This document shows, piece by piece, positions 19,315 to 28,365 of a stretch of DNA of 64,000 nucleotides (position 1 is its first letter; the number at the start of each line of letters is the position of its first letter). This DNA comes from a virus. The stretch lies in IMG/VR virus record IMGVR_UViG_3300020159_001897, positions 1 to 64,000 of that record; one strand, 5' to 3'. The translations under genes were made by a program, and so were the position numbers. The notes beneath the pieces were generated by a model. That model saw only the letters and a program-made list of their open reading frames with translations, had not been told where the DNA came from and did no database searches.

Positions 19315-21979
19315 CTGTTTTCTCCGTGATAGATAGTGGCTCACTAATGAGGCCTTTTTGCATCATAACATTATCAATGTACCCATCTGACTTTAGTTCA
19401 GGTGGCTTCTTGCCGAAGTCACGGTAGTGACGGGCGAGATGATTGTACACAGCCTTGCGGTCTTCTCCGCGAAGTATCGTTCCACCGCGTCCACCGTTGA
19501 GGATTGCCATTTCAGATTTCAACTCTGAGTATGCGGCAGCGCCAGGTTGGCCATCTTCAGAAACATGGTGATGGATAAATGTGTAATGGGTCTTGCGGGT
19601 TCCATCTGTTCCAGGAGTATGGTAAGCAAAAATCTTCTTGTAATACGATGGGTCTTCTGGCGAGCGTGTATTCAGGATTGCTGAACGGTCAAGAGTCTCG
19701 TCGTCGCGAACTGGCGTTTTATGCGAAGGCACTGGACCACCAGCGGCTTTAACTTCAAGGCCAGCATCTTCACTTAGTGGCTTAGTAATAATCCCTTTTT
19801 GAATCATCACATAGTCAACAAATTCATCTGACTTAAGTTCTGGTGGCTCTTTACCAGCATCACGGTAGTGTGCAGCGATGTGGTTATAAACACCACGACG
19901 GGCCTCTCCGCGCAATACGGTTCCAGAGCGACCACCATTCAAAACAGCCATCGAATTGACAAGGGCTGAGTATGATGCTTCGCCAGGTGTGCCATCGGCA
20001 TTTACATAATGGTGGATAAAATTGTAATGAGTCTTGCGGTCTCCAACTGTATTTGGATTTTGGAATGCAAAGATTCTGTTGTAGTAAGAGGGTGTCGATG
20101 GTGATTTCATGTTTCGATACGGGACTGTTTTATCCCATGCTCGTGACATGTTTACGGCAGTTTCATGTGTTGCGATAACGCGACCATTTGGACCAGCCTC
20201 TTTAACTTCTTCATCAATTTCTGCAGATTTCATTCCAGCAGTTTCTTCGGTGCGCATCTTTGGTTCGCCCAAAAGTTCTTCGCGGATAATCCACAACTTG
20301 CAAATTGCTTCTGGCTCAATGCTTCCAGAAACAATTTCACACTTTTTCCCACCCTCAAAGAAGACACAGTTAGAACACTTCATGCCTTCTGAAGCAAATG
20401 GATTCTCTTCCATGTAGTGAGCGCCATTAGCGCCATTTCCTTGGTCCCACATACCGAATTCTTCGGCCATAGTTTCAAAAAGGTCATACATAGTAAACTG
20501 GCGTGGGTTAAGGCCCATTTCTTGCTGTTCGGCAAGACCCTCAACCATGTCGTCTTGATGTGGAACAACTTCTGGACCCTGCATTTCTTCGTGCATATAC
20601 TTTTCGTCTTGCATTGCTGCATTTAGCGCTGCAAGGTGTGCTTGCGCTTCGCCAAGAGTAAGGTGGCATCCGCCTGAAACCATTCCTTCTCCGACCTTAA
20701 CAACCGCATAACCATTGCATCCCTGAACATCTTGTTCAATGCTGTAAGGCTTTTCCTCTGGTTTGCTTGGGCTTGTTCCAATTCTTTGTGGGGTACCAAA
20801 AGAACCTGGAGTTCCTGACGGCAAGTCAGTGTAAACATCTTTCTTTGGAGCATCAATTTTGGATAGCGTAGAAAACTTATGTCCTACTCTTACTTCTGTT
20901 GGAGAGTACGACAATCCTTCTTTGCGGTATACGCGAATAAGTGCTGCTGGGTCGTCTGGAGTGCCAGTAATAGTAAAACTGCTATCTGGAACATTTATCT
21001 TCCCATTGCGTTCTACTCGCTCAATTCGACCGTAGGCACGACCTCCAGATGAACGCCAAGAAACAAAGTCACCAGTTTTTAAAGCATCTGGCGCAGCCTT
21101 CATCTCGTCGCGTGAATTCATCGCGTCAACAAGTTTTTGCGACCAGCGCCATCCTTCGTTGCCTCCCCAAAGTTTCCAAGCAATAAGTCCTGCGCCTGGA
21201 TATCCATCTGCGCCTGGTTTGCTATTTGATGGAGTCTTAAGGTCTACCGCATGGCGCGGGAAGTAGCGCGCAATGTGGCGAGCCTTCTCTGGGCTAACAG
21301 TAGAATTGTTGAGTAGGTAATTAGCCGTAGCCTTGCCGACCTGAGTTCCGCCTCTGTTAAATTCTTTCGACCACCCGAGACCAATCTCTGCCTGCTTTTT
21401 GACACCAGAAGGAATGCTGAAATTGATATCGTCATACTTGCCAGGAGCCTTTGCTTCAATTTCGACTCCATCCTCTTTCAGGCTTAGTGTTCGGGTGCTT
21501 GGGGCGGCACCAAAAATTACTGGGGAGTACTCAAACAATTCCAATTGCTTGATGTAGCGGATTCCAGTTTTCGAGTCAACCGTATATTTGCCCTCTGGAA
21601 CGGCATAGCCAATTGACCATTCCTGCTCTGGCCCAAAGAACTGGACATCAAAAAATGCATCGCGACCGCGGCTGGTGTTTAGGTTGAACTGCATTTTTAC
21701 AAGCAGAGCGCCAGCGTTTTGCTGAATAAGGTCATTCGGTAGGCGTGGGTCATTAGGAAGAAGTTCTTCAACGCGGAGGGTTTTGCCAACTGGGATATTC
21801 GTATCGTGAGACCATACGACTTTTGGGTTGCGCTTTTTTAGCGTTAATTTATAAGCGCCTGGCTCAATTACATCGTTTACGGAGTCGACAATATTGGTAA
21901 CGGAGACAATTGCCTCAACGATTCCATCCACATCATCAATGCCACGAACTGATGAAACTGATACTTGTTTGTGTTCCAA
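19301..21979 (-). CDS. HK97-type prohead protease, large multidomain form
   Basis: 892 residues from a TTG start with GGAGG 5 nt upstream. Residues 1-180 are the prohead protease: VVWSHD with the likely catalytic His 58 and EWSIGY with Ser 122. Family members usually end near residue 200. Here further modules follow: residues 250-290 (AGLIAWKLWGGNEGWRWSQK), a VSWRSSGGRAYGRI beta module at 305-370 like that of the scaffold, a segment at 379-399 shared with the capsid, MVSGGCHLTLGEAQAHLAAL at 433-452, a four-Cys cluster (C-S-N-C..C..C-K-L-W) at 535-561, and two tandem copies of about 120 residues ending H-Y-R-D-x-G-K-x-P-P-E-L. The C-terminal modules may be a built-in scaffold or decoration. 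Confidence 0.9.
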   Translation of the reverse strand: MEHKQVSVSSVRGIDDVDGIVEAIVSVTNIVDSVNDVIEPGAYKLTLKKRNPKVVWSHDTNIPVGKTLRVEELLPNDPRLPNDLIQQNAGALLVKMQFNLNTSRGRDAFFDVQFFGPEQEWSIGYAVPEGKYTVDSKTGIRYIKQLELFEYSPVIFGAAPSTRTLSLKEDGVEIEAKAPGKYDDINFSIPSGVKKQAEIGLGWSKEFNRGGTQVGKATANYLLNNSTVSPEKARHIARYFPRHAVDLKTPSNSKPGADGYPGAGLIAWKLWGGNEGWRWSQKLVDAMNSRDEMKAAPDALKTGDFVSWRSSGGRAYGRIERVERNGKINVPDSSFTITGTPDDPAALIRVYRKEGLSYSPTEVRVGHKFSTLSKIDAPKKDVYTDLPSGTPGSFGTPQRIGTSPSKPEEKPYSIEQDVQGCNGYAVVKVGEGMVSGGCHLTLGEAQAHLAALNAAMQDEKYMHEEMQGPEVVPHQDDMVEGLAEQQEMGLNPRQFTMYDLFETMAEEFGMWDQGNGANGAHYMEENPFASEGMKCSNCVFFEGGKKCEIVSGSIEPEAICKLWIIREELLGEPKMRTEETAGMKSAEIDEEVKEAGPNGRVIATHETAVNMSRAWDKTVPYRNMKSPSTPSYYNRIFAFQNPNTVGDRKTHYNFIHHYVNADGTPGEASYSALVNSMAVLNGGRSGTVLRGEARRGVYNHIAAHYRDAGKEPPELKSDEFVDYVMIQKGIITKPLSEDAGLEVKAAGGPVPSHKTPVRDDETLDRSAILNTRSPEDPSYYKKIFAYHTPGTDGTRKTHYTFIHHHVSEDGQPGAAAYSELKSEMAILNGGRGGTILRGEDRKAVYNHLARHYRDFGKKPPELKSDGYIDNVMMQKGLISEPLSITEKTDEQD

Positions 21980-22059
21980 AACGGCCTCCTGCAAGAAGAG
22001 TAGCAGAAAATTGCAGTAAATGTTGTAATGTAGAGACTAACTATTTAATTTCGTATAGT

Positions 22060-24231
22060 CTATGAAAACAAAAGTGTGCAACTGCAGTTCATCACAAACT
22101 CAGTTGGTGCTTCTGGGTCTCCAGGGTACATTGCGGACTTGCCATTAATCTCAAACTTCTCGTCGATGCCGACTGTCTGACTGGCAAGTTCAGCGTGCTC
22201 ATTGCGTGCTGAGTCTTGACTTGGGCGGTGAACCCATGTCTTTTTTGTATATCCAAGTTCTTTTGCTGCCCATAGAAGGCCAGCATTGAACGCCCCACCA
22301 ACTTCTGTTTTGGAGATTGTTTTAACTCGCGAACTAAATGCAGAAGCGAACCATGCCTTTAGAGCAGTGATGAACTCTTGGTGCGACTTTGAGCGATGCT
22401 CGCTAATAATCTTTTCAATATTACGCTTGCTCGTCTCATTAATAGATGAAATAGCCTTAATTCGTGGGCTAACGATTTCATCCATCGTTACATTACCTGG
22501 GTTCAAAGAATCAACTTTTGTTGAGGCTACTTCGATTGCCCCATCAAGAAAGACTGATGCCACCCATGTTTTTGCATCTGAGATGAGTTGGTCATTCCAC
22601 ACGGCAACATCGAAAATGTCTTCTGATTTAATTCCTTCTCCAGAATCCCATTTTTCTTTAACCTTCTTAGAGGATGCCTTCTCAATCGTCACTCGCTCTT
22701 GGCGCTTTAGCATTGAACCAATCTGGAGAGCGACGCTCTGCTCAAGACGGGTAATCTGGCGCGTGCGGCGTACTGCAATATCCTCGGATGACTTTGATTC
22801 TTCAATATCATGAGCCAAAGGAGTTAGCGGTGGAGTAAAAATCGGCCTTGGGGTTGGCGGATTAGTCGGTTCTATTGAATCGTTTGGTCGCGAGTTTGGC
22901 ATTGAATTAGGCAACGCTGGGTCTGGTGCATCGGCAGGGCGGCGACCTGGCCTTTGATTCGGGTTCAATGGAGCGCCATCTTCTGGTGCTTGCTGACCAC
23001 CTGTATTTGTCTGCATAACAACTGGCGAGAGGTTTGTTGGGATAAGCAACTCGTCGATTCCAACGCCTTCGCGTCCAGTTAGTTCGCGGTATTCATCGAT
23101 TGAAATTGCACCCTGCTTCAACTCTTCTAGGTGGAATCGGGCACGCTCTCGGTCATCACGACTAAGGATTGCTACTGACGAAAGGTCGTAGGCAAAATAT
23201 GTCTTAGGGTCTTCATCGAGTTTGTCAAATGCGCGCTCAAGAAGCGTTAGGTGAGGCACCATCGTTTCTCGCCAAAATACCTCTAGTTCAACATCGGCAT
23301 TAGCAAATGTCCTGTTGGATGCATTGCCAATTACTGATTCTGGAACACCAAAAGCGAGAAGAATCTCCTCCTTGTTCATTTGGCGTGCTTCAATATATTG
23401 AGCATCTCTTTGGCTAGTCGATGTATCAATAAACTTTGCGTCTTCTGCCGACATTACTGTAAGACGACCTGCGCCACCAATATTTGAGCCAGTGCTTCCC
23501 TTGAAGCGGCGTTGAATTTCTTCTGCCTGCTCTTCTTCCATATCTCCGTTGATTACAAGAATTCCGCCTGGTCGACCATCGTTAACCATGAAGTTGCGAT
23601 TGAATACCTTTGCGTAGTAGTCATACTCAATTGCAAGTCCAGCAGATTCAAGTGGAGTCTGTCCTTTGAATGGGTCAATTGGGTGTGGTACTCGTGCCCA
23701 AATTACATCTTTAGCATCAATAATTCTTTTTGGAGTATTTGGATACTCAACAGAAAATCCAGATACAAATCGGTCTGGGTCTGGAATTGGGAATGTATAT
23801 TGCGGTGGAAGCAAAACTAGTGCCGCTACTTCGCCCATTCGATTACGAATGATTTCAACAAATGCACCGCGCTGCGAAAGCAACAACTGCGATGAAAGCA
23901 TAAAGCGGAATGAGAAAGCATCCTGACCAGGGTTTGCATTGCGATTCATAATCTGCAAAATTGGGTCGTCGTATGTTAGTTCACCAATTCTCCAGTCACC
24001 TTTTCTGATAGCAATTGGAAGAGATGCTGCGTTTGCAGAAATTGCATAAACGGCTTTATAAACCCAAGTGACTCTGTCTAGTGCTTGTGTCACTGAACGC
24101 TCTAAATCCCAACCATCTTTGTAAGGCTTTAGTGGGCGGCCAGGACCGCTTGATGGAGCGTAGAACTGTTTTTTATCTGGCGCTACAAAACCCTGCTGGT
24201 CGTGTGTGTTAAATGAGCGAAGGAATGCCAT
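22060..24231 (-). CDS. portal protein fused to MuF-like head morphogenesis domain
   Basis: 723 residues. The first 400 are a phage portal of the HK97 family: VTWVYKAVYAISANAASLPI, a DGRPGGILVINGDM loop, MNKEEILLAFGVPESVIGN and a FDKLDEDPKTYFAYDLSSVA segment. A Pro-rich linker of about 80 residues follows. The C-terminal 250 resemble the Mu gpF minor head protein, ending W-V-H-R-P-S-Q-D-S-A-R-N-E-H and NCSCTLLF. The two are separate genes in most phages. The portal forms the DNA channel; MuF proteins are ejected or assist assembly. Confidence 0.9.
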   Translation of the reverse strand: MAFLRSFNTHDQQGFVAPDKKQFYAPSSGPGRPLKPYKDGWDLERSVTQALDRVTWVYKAVYAISANAASLPIAIRKGDWRIGELTYDDPILQIMNRNANPGQDAFSFRFMLSSQLLLSQRGAFVEIIRNRMGEVAALVLLPPQYTFPIPDPDRFVSGFSVEYPNTPKRIIDAKDVIWARVPHPIDPFKGQTPLESAGLAIEYDYYAKVFNRNFMVNDGRPGGILVINGDMEEEQAEEIQRRFKGSTGSNIGGAGRLTVMSAEDAKFIDTSTSQRDAQYIEARQMNKEEILLAFGVPESVIGNASNRTFANADVELEVFWRETMVPHLTLLERAFDKLDEDPKTYFAYDLSSVAILSRDDRERARFHLEELKQGAISIDEYRELTGREGVGIDELLIPTNLSPVVMQTNTGGQQAPEDGAPLNPNQRPGRRPADAPDPALPNSMPNSRPNDSIEPTNPPTPRPIFTPPLTPLAHDIEESKSSEDIAVRRTRQITRLEQSVALQIGSMLKRQERVTIEKASSKKVKEKWDSGEGIKSEDIFDVAVWNDQLISDAKTWVASVFLDGAIEVASTKVDSLNPGNVTMDEIVSPRIKAISSINETSKRNIEKIISEHRSKSHQEFITALKAWFASAFSSRVKTISKTEVGGAFNAGLLWAAKELGYTKKTWVHRPSQDSARNEHAELASQTVGIDEKFEINGKSAMYPGDPEAPTEFVMNCSCTLLFS

Positions 24232-24234
24232 TTA

Positions 24235-24459
24235 CTACCCTCTCTCGTATCCAAATAAAATGCCGATACCGATTAGACATGCCGCGATTACGCATACTCC
24301 AGCAATTTCGCTGTACATGAACCCAGCAGTAGAAGCGGAAGCCACACCACCAGCGATAGCGGTAGTAGAAATTCTTCCCCGCAAATCAATTTTCAACTTG
24401 GGCGATATAAACCAAACTAGGCCAGCCATAAATACTGCTACTGCTAAACCTATATACAT
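24235..24459 (-). CDS. small membrane protein, holin-like candidate
   Basis: 74 residues from the ATG with AGAGGA 7 nt upstream; a longer GTG frame lacks a good site. Three hydrophobic segments (about 3-18, 32-48, 52-69) separated by a short charged loop with K-L-K-I-D-L-R-G-R. Size and topology would fit a holin, but it lies next to the portal and not near the endolysin, so the role is open. Confidence 0.65.
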   Translation of the reverse strand: MYIGLAVAVFMAGLVWFISPKLKIDLRGRISTTAIAGGVASASTAGFMYSEIAGVCVIAACLIGIGILFGYERG

Positions 24460-24540
24460 GCTGAAATCCTCTTTTGAATTAGCCGCGCCAATTTCATATA
24501 CCAACACTAAGTTACACTAAATTTTCCTAGAATTGTTTGC

Positions 24541-24582
24541 GTGTCACGGGATAAGTCGTTCCCACTAACCCTCCCGTGACAC
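24541..24582. terminator. hairpin after ssb
   Basis: An 11-bp perfect stem GTGTCACGGGA/TCCCGTGACAC with a 20-nt loop directly downstream of the SSB gene on the minus strand. No strong T-tract follows; attenuation or RNA protection is possible. Confidence 0.6.
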
Positions 24583-24592
24583 ACAAATTCAA

Positions 24593-25039
24593 TCAGAATG
24601 GCGGTTCGTCATCAAGAAACGATGCCGCTGCTGGCTTCTTGCCAGTATTCTGGTACTGCTGACCGCTCTGCGCGGCTGGATTTCCAGACTTTTCTACGCC
24701 TTGTACTGTTGCTTTTCGCAGTGAAACTGCAATGTCATCAGCAATAACTACAACCTTTTTCTTGGTTGAGCCGTCGTTTTTGTCTGTCCATTCCTGCTGT
24801 TCTAGTCGTCCTACAACAACAACCTTATTGCCCTTGCTTAGGCTGGCTGCTGCGTTGTCCGCTAGTTCTCCCCACGCTGTGAGGTCAAAGAATGATGTTT
24901 GCTCTTCCCAGTTATCTTGCTTATCCCGCCAACGGCGAGTGACAGCAATACCTACTGTTAATAGCGAAGAACCAGTCTTCGTTGACTTAAGAACTGGGTC
25001 TGCTGTGAGATTGCCAGTCATTGTTACCTGTGTGCTCAT
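24593..25039 (-). CDS. ssb: single-stranded DNA-binding protein
   Basis: 148 residues. An OB fold with VTMTGNLTADPVLKSTKTG, VGIAVTRRWRD, TSFFDLTAWGELADNAA and GRLEQQEWTDKNDGS, then a flexible tail ending in DDEPPF, the acidic tip that recruits replication and repair partners. Overlaps the upstream gene by 4 bp with an AGGAG site. Confidence 0.95.
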   Translation of the reverse strand: MSTQVTMTGNLTADPVLKSTKTGSSLLTVGIAVTRRWRDKQDNWEEQTSFFDLTAWGELADNAAASLSKGNKVVVVGRLEQQEWTDKNDGSTKKKVVVIADDIAVSLRKATVQGVEKSGNPAAQSGQQYQNTGKKPAAASFLDDEPPF

Positions 25040-25584
25040 TTTTCTCCTGATTTTTCTTTATCCTGATTTTTCATGTCTAACAAGAACCAGCCTCTAATCC
25101 ACATGATTGCAATTATGGAATACCCACAAATGTCAAGCCATGTGTCTTTTACAGGCTCAAAAAGTACGGGGCCGTCAAAGCCACGCAGGTTCTTGAGTCT
25201 TTCCAACTTATCATTCATACGAATGACAATGCCTGGAACCTCGAAACGGGCGATGTTTCCATGCCCGTACATCTTTTGTTTTCCTACAACAGTTGTATAC
25301 ACAAATGCTGCTGAAGCCTTATGGTCTTCTTTCCCGACCAACGAATACCCATGCAGACCAGCAACGGCAAGATTGAAAAACATTTCCTCAAGGAAGTCTG
25401 GGTCTACATCTTTAGTGTGAAATGCTAAGTCAACAATTTCGTCAAAGTTCTTCTGAACAAAATCATTAACTTTAGATTCGCTCTTGCTTTTTGCAATCTC
25501 GTACTGCTTGCACTTATCGGCAATTTCATTGACTACTAGAGCAGCGGCGCTTTCCCAGTTTCCTGGAGTAATATCTTTTCTCAC
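25036..25584 (-). CDS. DUF1599/Nmad1-like phage protein
   Basis: 182 residues. The C-terminal region (RMNDKLERLKNLRG..., VKDTWLDICGYSIIAIMWIRG) has the conserved R-x-x-D-K and D-x-x-G-Y pattern of the small nucleotide-modification-associated domain found in many phages. It lies between SSB and a RecB-like nuclease, a DNA-metabolism neighbourhood. Biochemical role is not established for the family. Confidence 0.65.
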   Translation of the reverse strand: MRKDITPGNWESAAALVVNEIADKCKQYEIAKSKSESKVNDFVQKNFDEIVDLAFHTKDVDPDFLEEMFFNLAVAGLHGYSLVGKEDHKASAAFVYTTVVGKQKMYGHGNIARFEVPGIVIRMNDKLERLKNLRGFDGPVLFEPVKDTWLDICGYSIIAIMWIRGWFLLDMKNQDKEKSGEK

Positions 25585-26357
25585 ATCAGCCCCTTGTTTT
25601 GTATTGGAGCAAGCATAGCAGTTTTAGACTGCCTGGATTCCCATTCAAATGTTCTGCGAAGAGCCAAGAATGTAGCAAAAATGTCATCGTCAATGCGCAA
25701 TGGTTGGTATGACCACTTGTCTGGGCGAAGCAGCAGTGCGGCACCACCATCTACCTTTGGCATTGGTATCTCGTTGTCTCCGTCAAAAATTACATCAGCG
25801 TTTGCATACGCTGCCAACTGAAGGGCAACCTTTGCAGAAATTCCAGACCGTGTTGTTTTAAAGTCTAGTAAAATCTTTTTTTCATTAATCTTGCAGATTG
25901 CATCAAAAGAACCTGCATAGTTGTGGGTGACAGAAAATATTGATTTTTCTACATGAATCCACTCTGGTTCAAAACGCTTTTCAAATTCCCAAAAACCGTG
26001 CAGGTACGGAAGCAGGTCGTCATCGTACTTATAGTTTGGGTCAATGATTAACTGCTCAATTGCCTCATGAACTCTTGTTCCAGTATCTGCGGCTTTATTC
26101 AACTCTCGTTCTGCAGCAGCCTTGAGCCAATCAATCGCCTTGACTTTGCCTCCAGCACTGCCCAACAGGGAGTCAATGTGCTCGCGCTCATTAATTGCTG
26201 CCTCTGCGGTAACTTTGCTATTCCACTTCGGTAGATACGGAGAAGGAAGCATTCCTACAATTGATGTGACACTCGGAGCAACCATGTTTTTAATGTTTGG
26301 ATGCTTGTAGTGACGATTGCCATTAATTGAAACTGTCTGAACTTTTGGATTTGTCAT
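25581..26357 (-). CDS. RecB/Cas4-like PD-(D/E)XK exonuclease
   Basis: 258 residues with G-T-R-V-H-E-A-I-E near residue 93, the GSFDAICKI segment and LLDFKTTRSG, then LQLAAYANA, the order of H, D, (D/E)xK and QxxxY-type motifs of RecB-family nucleases. Such phage enzymes work in recombination or replication. Overlaps both neighbours by 4 bp. Confidence 0.8.
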   Translation of the reverse strand: MTNPKVQTVSINGNRHYKHPNIKNMVAPSVTSIVGMLPSPYLPKWNSKVTAEAAINEREHIDSLLGSAGGKVKAIDWLKAAAERELNKAADTGTRVHEAIEQLIIDPNYKYDDDLLPYLHGFWEFEKRFEPEWIHVEKSIFSVTHNYAGSFDAICKINEKKILLDFKTTRSGISAKVALQLAAYANADVIFDGDNEIPMPKVDGGAALLLRPDKWSYQPLRIDDDIFATFLALRRTFEWESRQSKTAMLAPIQNKGLM

Positions 26358-26581
26358 TTGTAAATTCTGTCCTTATCAATTGTTTTTTCATACTCAGACC
26401 AATCAGTCTGGTATTTATATTGTGTTGAAGTTACTCGTCTGTATAAATCCCTACCGAGATTCATGACAAGATACTCTGGGGTAGGGTAAACAAACTCCAG
26501 TTCTTTGCCATCGAATGAACCACCAATAAAGGTTATCTCAATTCTAGTTGGCGTTTTTGATGATGCTTTTTTAGTCGCCAC
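26354..26581 (-). CDS. hypothetical protein
   Basis: 75 residues, basic at both ends, with a strand-rich middle (RIEITFIGGSFDGKELEFVY). No domain recognised. It is coupled with the nuclease downstream and the 110-residue gene upstream. Confidence 0.65.
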   Translation of the reverse strand: MATKKASSKTPTRIEITFIGGSFDGKELEFVYPTPEYLVMNLGRDLYRRVTSTQYKYQTDWSEYEKTIDKDRIYK

Positions 26582-26913
26582 TACTTGAGATGCTGTGCAG
26601 TCTGAACAATTTTATTAAAATCTGACTGCATCTGCTCAACTAGTTTTGCCAACTTTGTAACAAAAGACTTGTCCATTACGACCATGTCTGTTGTCTTGTC
26701 TACTTCGAGCGCGGCAAGGTGGTCTTTAATCTTTTTCAATTTGTTGTTGAATGAGTCTGAAGCACCGTTCATCTCGCGTGCTAGAACAACTGTGTTCACA
26801 TCATTGAGATTAAAATTTGATGAGATACTAACTGCGCCATCTTGGCCAGTCACTCTGTTTGATGGGATTGAGAACTCATCTCTTCCCATATCGAATCCTG
26901 AAACTTTTGACAT
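26581..26913 (-). CDS. hypothetical protein
   Basis: 110 residues. The second half is a predicted coiled coil (SFNNKLKKIKDHLAALEV, KLAKLVEQMQSDFNKI). No catalytic motif. Preceded by an AGGAG site. Confidence 0.65.
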   Translation of the reverse strand: MSKVSGFDMGRDEFSIPSNRVTGQDGAVSISSNFNLNDVNTVVLAREMNGASDSFNNKLKKIKDHLAALEVDKTTDMVVMDKSFVTKLAKLVEQMQSDFNKIVQTAQHLK

Positions 26914-26940
26914 ATATTCTCCTGTTGGTCTAAGTGTATA

Positions 26941-27231
26941 TTAATTTTGCGGTTTAAACAAGTCGGCCCATCGTGCGCTCTTGAGTTGCTCTTCTTCAAG
27001 CATATCCTGCAATTTATCAAATGCTTCAGAATACTCAAAAACCATGGTCTTCATATCTATTAGTAAATCCATAATCACCTCAATTTGGGCTGGAAAGAAG
27101 TGCACTGCTGCAGAATTCTTAAATGCCAAATAGGTATTCAGGTCCTCAATTACATCTTCGCACCTAACAATGCTGGCTAGGTACTTATTTGAGTCCTTCA
27201 TTTGACCTACTAAATCGTTGTCGCTATTCAT
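26941..27231 (-). CDS. hypothetical helical protein
   Basis: 96 residues from the ATG with GGAGG 5 nt upstream, overlapping the nuclease-like gene by 8 bp. Almost entirely helical and acidic (IEVIMDLLIDMKTMVFEYSE). No family recognised. Confidence 0.65.
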   Translation of the reverse strand: MNSDNDLVGQMKDSNKYLASIVRCEDVIEDLNTYLAFKNSAAVHFFPAQIEVIMDLLIDMKTMVFEYSEAFDKLQDMLEEEQLKSARWADLFKPQN

Positions 27232-27718
27232 TACTTCCTCCAATTGAGTCATATTTTTTATTGATTAACATATCCATAACATGCCTAGGCTTTAAAATAA
27301 ATCCTTTTGCTGGGTTATCGCTGCCCTCGGCAAAATTGCGCTTCGTTTCTTCGTTGAATAAATGCTTATTAAGTCTCAGATACCTTTTGAGTCTTTCAAC
27401 ATGGACGATTGTCATTCCGCCATCGAGAGCATAAACATACACCCACCACTCTGCCTTGGTTACATTTATTCCGCTTTTCTTCCATCCCTTTAGTCCTGGG
27501 TTTTGGTCTGTCTCGATGACCATGTTCCCATTCCTGTATCTGTCTGTCTTTATTTCAAATGACCCGTTTACAAGAGCGTCTAACATTGTGGCAACAAGTG
27601 TTTCCCCAACTTGCCCATAATGGAGGTCATCTTTGAAATTAAACTGTTTTACTTCCGAAGATGGCTCAATGTCAAAGTCGGGGTTGTATCCAGAGACCTT
27701 TTTAAAACTACTCACCAC
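27224..27718 (-). CDS. PD-(D/E)XK nuclease-like protein
   Basis: 164 residues. G-Q-V-G-E-T-L-V-A-T-M-L-D near residue 35, then FEIKTDRYRNGNMVIE gives the E...ExK plus N-M-V-I-E pattern of restriction-endonuclease-like folds used by phage resolvases. W-K-K-S-G-I follows. A DNA junction or single-strand role is plausible but not shown. Confidence 0.6.
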   Translation of the reverse strand: MVSSFKKVSGYNPDFDIEPSSEVKQFNFKDDLHYGQVGETLVATMLDALVNGSFEIKTDRYRNGNMVIETDQNPGLKGWKKSGINVTKAEWWVYVYALDGGMTIVHVERLKRYLRLNKHLFNEETKRNFAEGSDNPAKGFILKPRHVMDMLINKKYDSIGGSNE

Positions 27719-28122
27719 TGACCAGTTTTCTCAAGGTAGGTTTTCCGTCCCTTGTATGAGGATTGGCTTGCGCGTTTTGCCCGTCGCTTCTGTTCGCTCT
27801 CAGAAAGGGTGATTAATTTTAACTCGCCATCTGGGGTTATCTGAAAGTAGTCAACTCCTTTTATCAAACGATGATAGAGATAACCACAGACTAGTAGAAA
27901 CTCAAAACACTCACCAGAAGACCGACGCATGTCGTAATTGTCTGCGTGGAAGTTAACCCAGTCGTCCCACTTAAATGCTTTTTTCTTAAATTTAGCGTAC
28001 AAAAGAACTCTGTGCGTCCCGCTGTGATACTTGATGGTTCCAGCGCCTGCTTTCTTGAGTGCTTCTTTGCGTAACTTTTCCAACTTTTTTCCAGTTGGCA
28101 TTGTTTTTCTTTCACTGGCCAT
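27712..28122 (-). CDS. basic hypothetical protein
   Basis: 136 residues, strongly basic, with lysine-rich N- and C-termini and a central FEFLLVCGYLYHRLIKGVDY segment. Likely nucleic-acid contact. Overlaps the nuclease-like gene by 7 bp. Confidence 0.6.
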   Translation of the reverse strand: MASERKTMPTGKKLEKLRKEALKKAGAGTIKYHSGTHRVLLYAKFKKKAFKWDDWVNFHADNYDMRRSSGECFEFLLVCGYLYHRLIKGVDYFQITPDGELKLITLSESEQKRRAKRASQSSYKGRKTYLEKTGQW

Positions 28123-28185
28123 TATTTTCCTGACTGTTTGCTTGGTTGAGTATAGGTGGTGTCACAAAAATGACAACCTGCTTTT

Positions 28186-28335
28186 CTATTTTTGATGTGT
28201 TAAGCAAGACACGCATGTCACATGTTTTTGATGCACGGATACTGACATGTCTTTCCCGACATACATCCCGCACGCTGTAGTTGCTATTACTTCTCTGCTT
28301 ACTTCAGTACGCTCGACAACTTCATACTTTGCCAT
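28186..28335 (-). CDS. small Cys-rich protein (49 aa)
   Basis: A short frame starting MAKYEVVERTEVSR and ending HVTCVSCLTHQK. The TACG...HVTCVSCL pattern matches a widespread family of short actinophage proteins with an (A/L)CG and a V-T-C-x-x-C-L motif, probably binding one zinc. No strong ribosome-binding site is seen. The 60-nt flanks hold nothing else recognised. Confidence 0.55.
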   Translation of the reverse strand: MAKYEVVERTEVSREVIATTACGMYVGKDMSVSVHQKHVTCVSCLTHQK

Positions 28336-28365
28336 ATGTATAAGGAGAGCCATGAATAAAAGGTA

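Noticed and set aside
24235-24459. Firm call of holin for the small membrane protein
   Set aside because: Topology fits but the endolysin is 4 kb away with unrelated genes between, so only a candidate.
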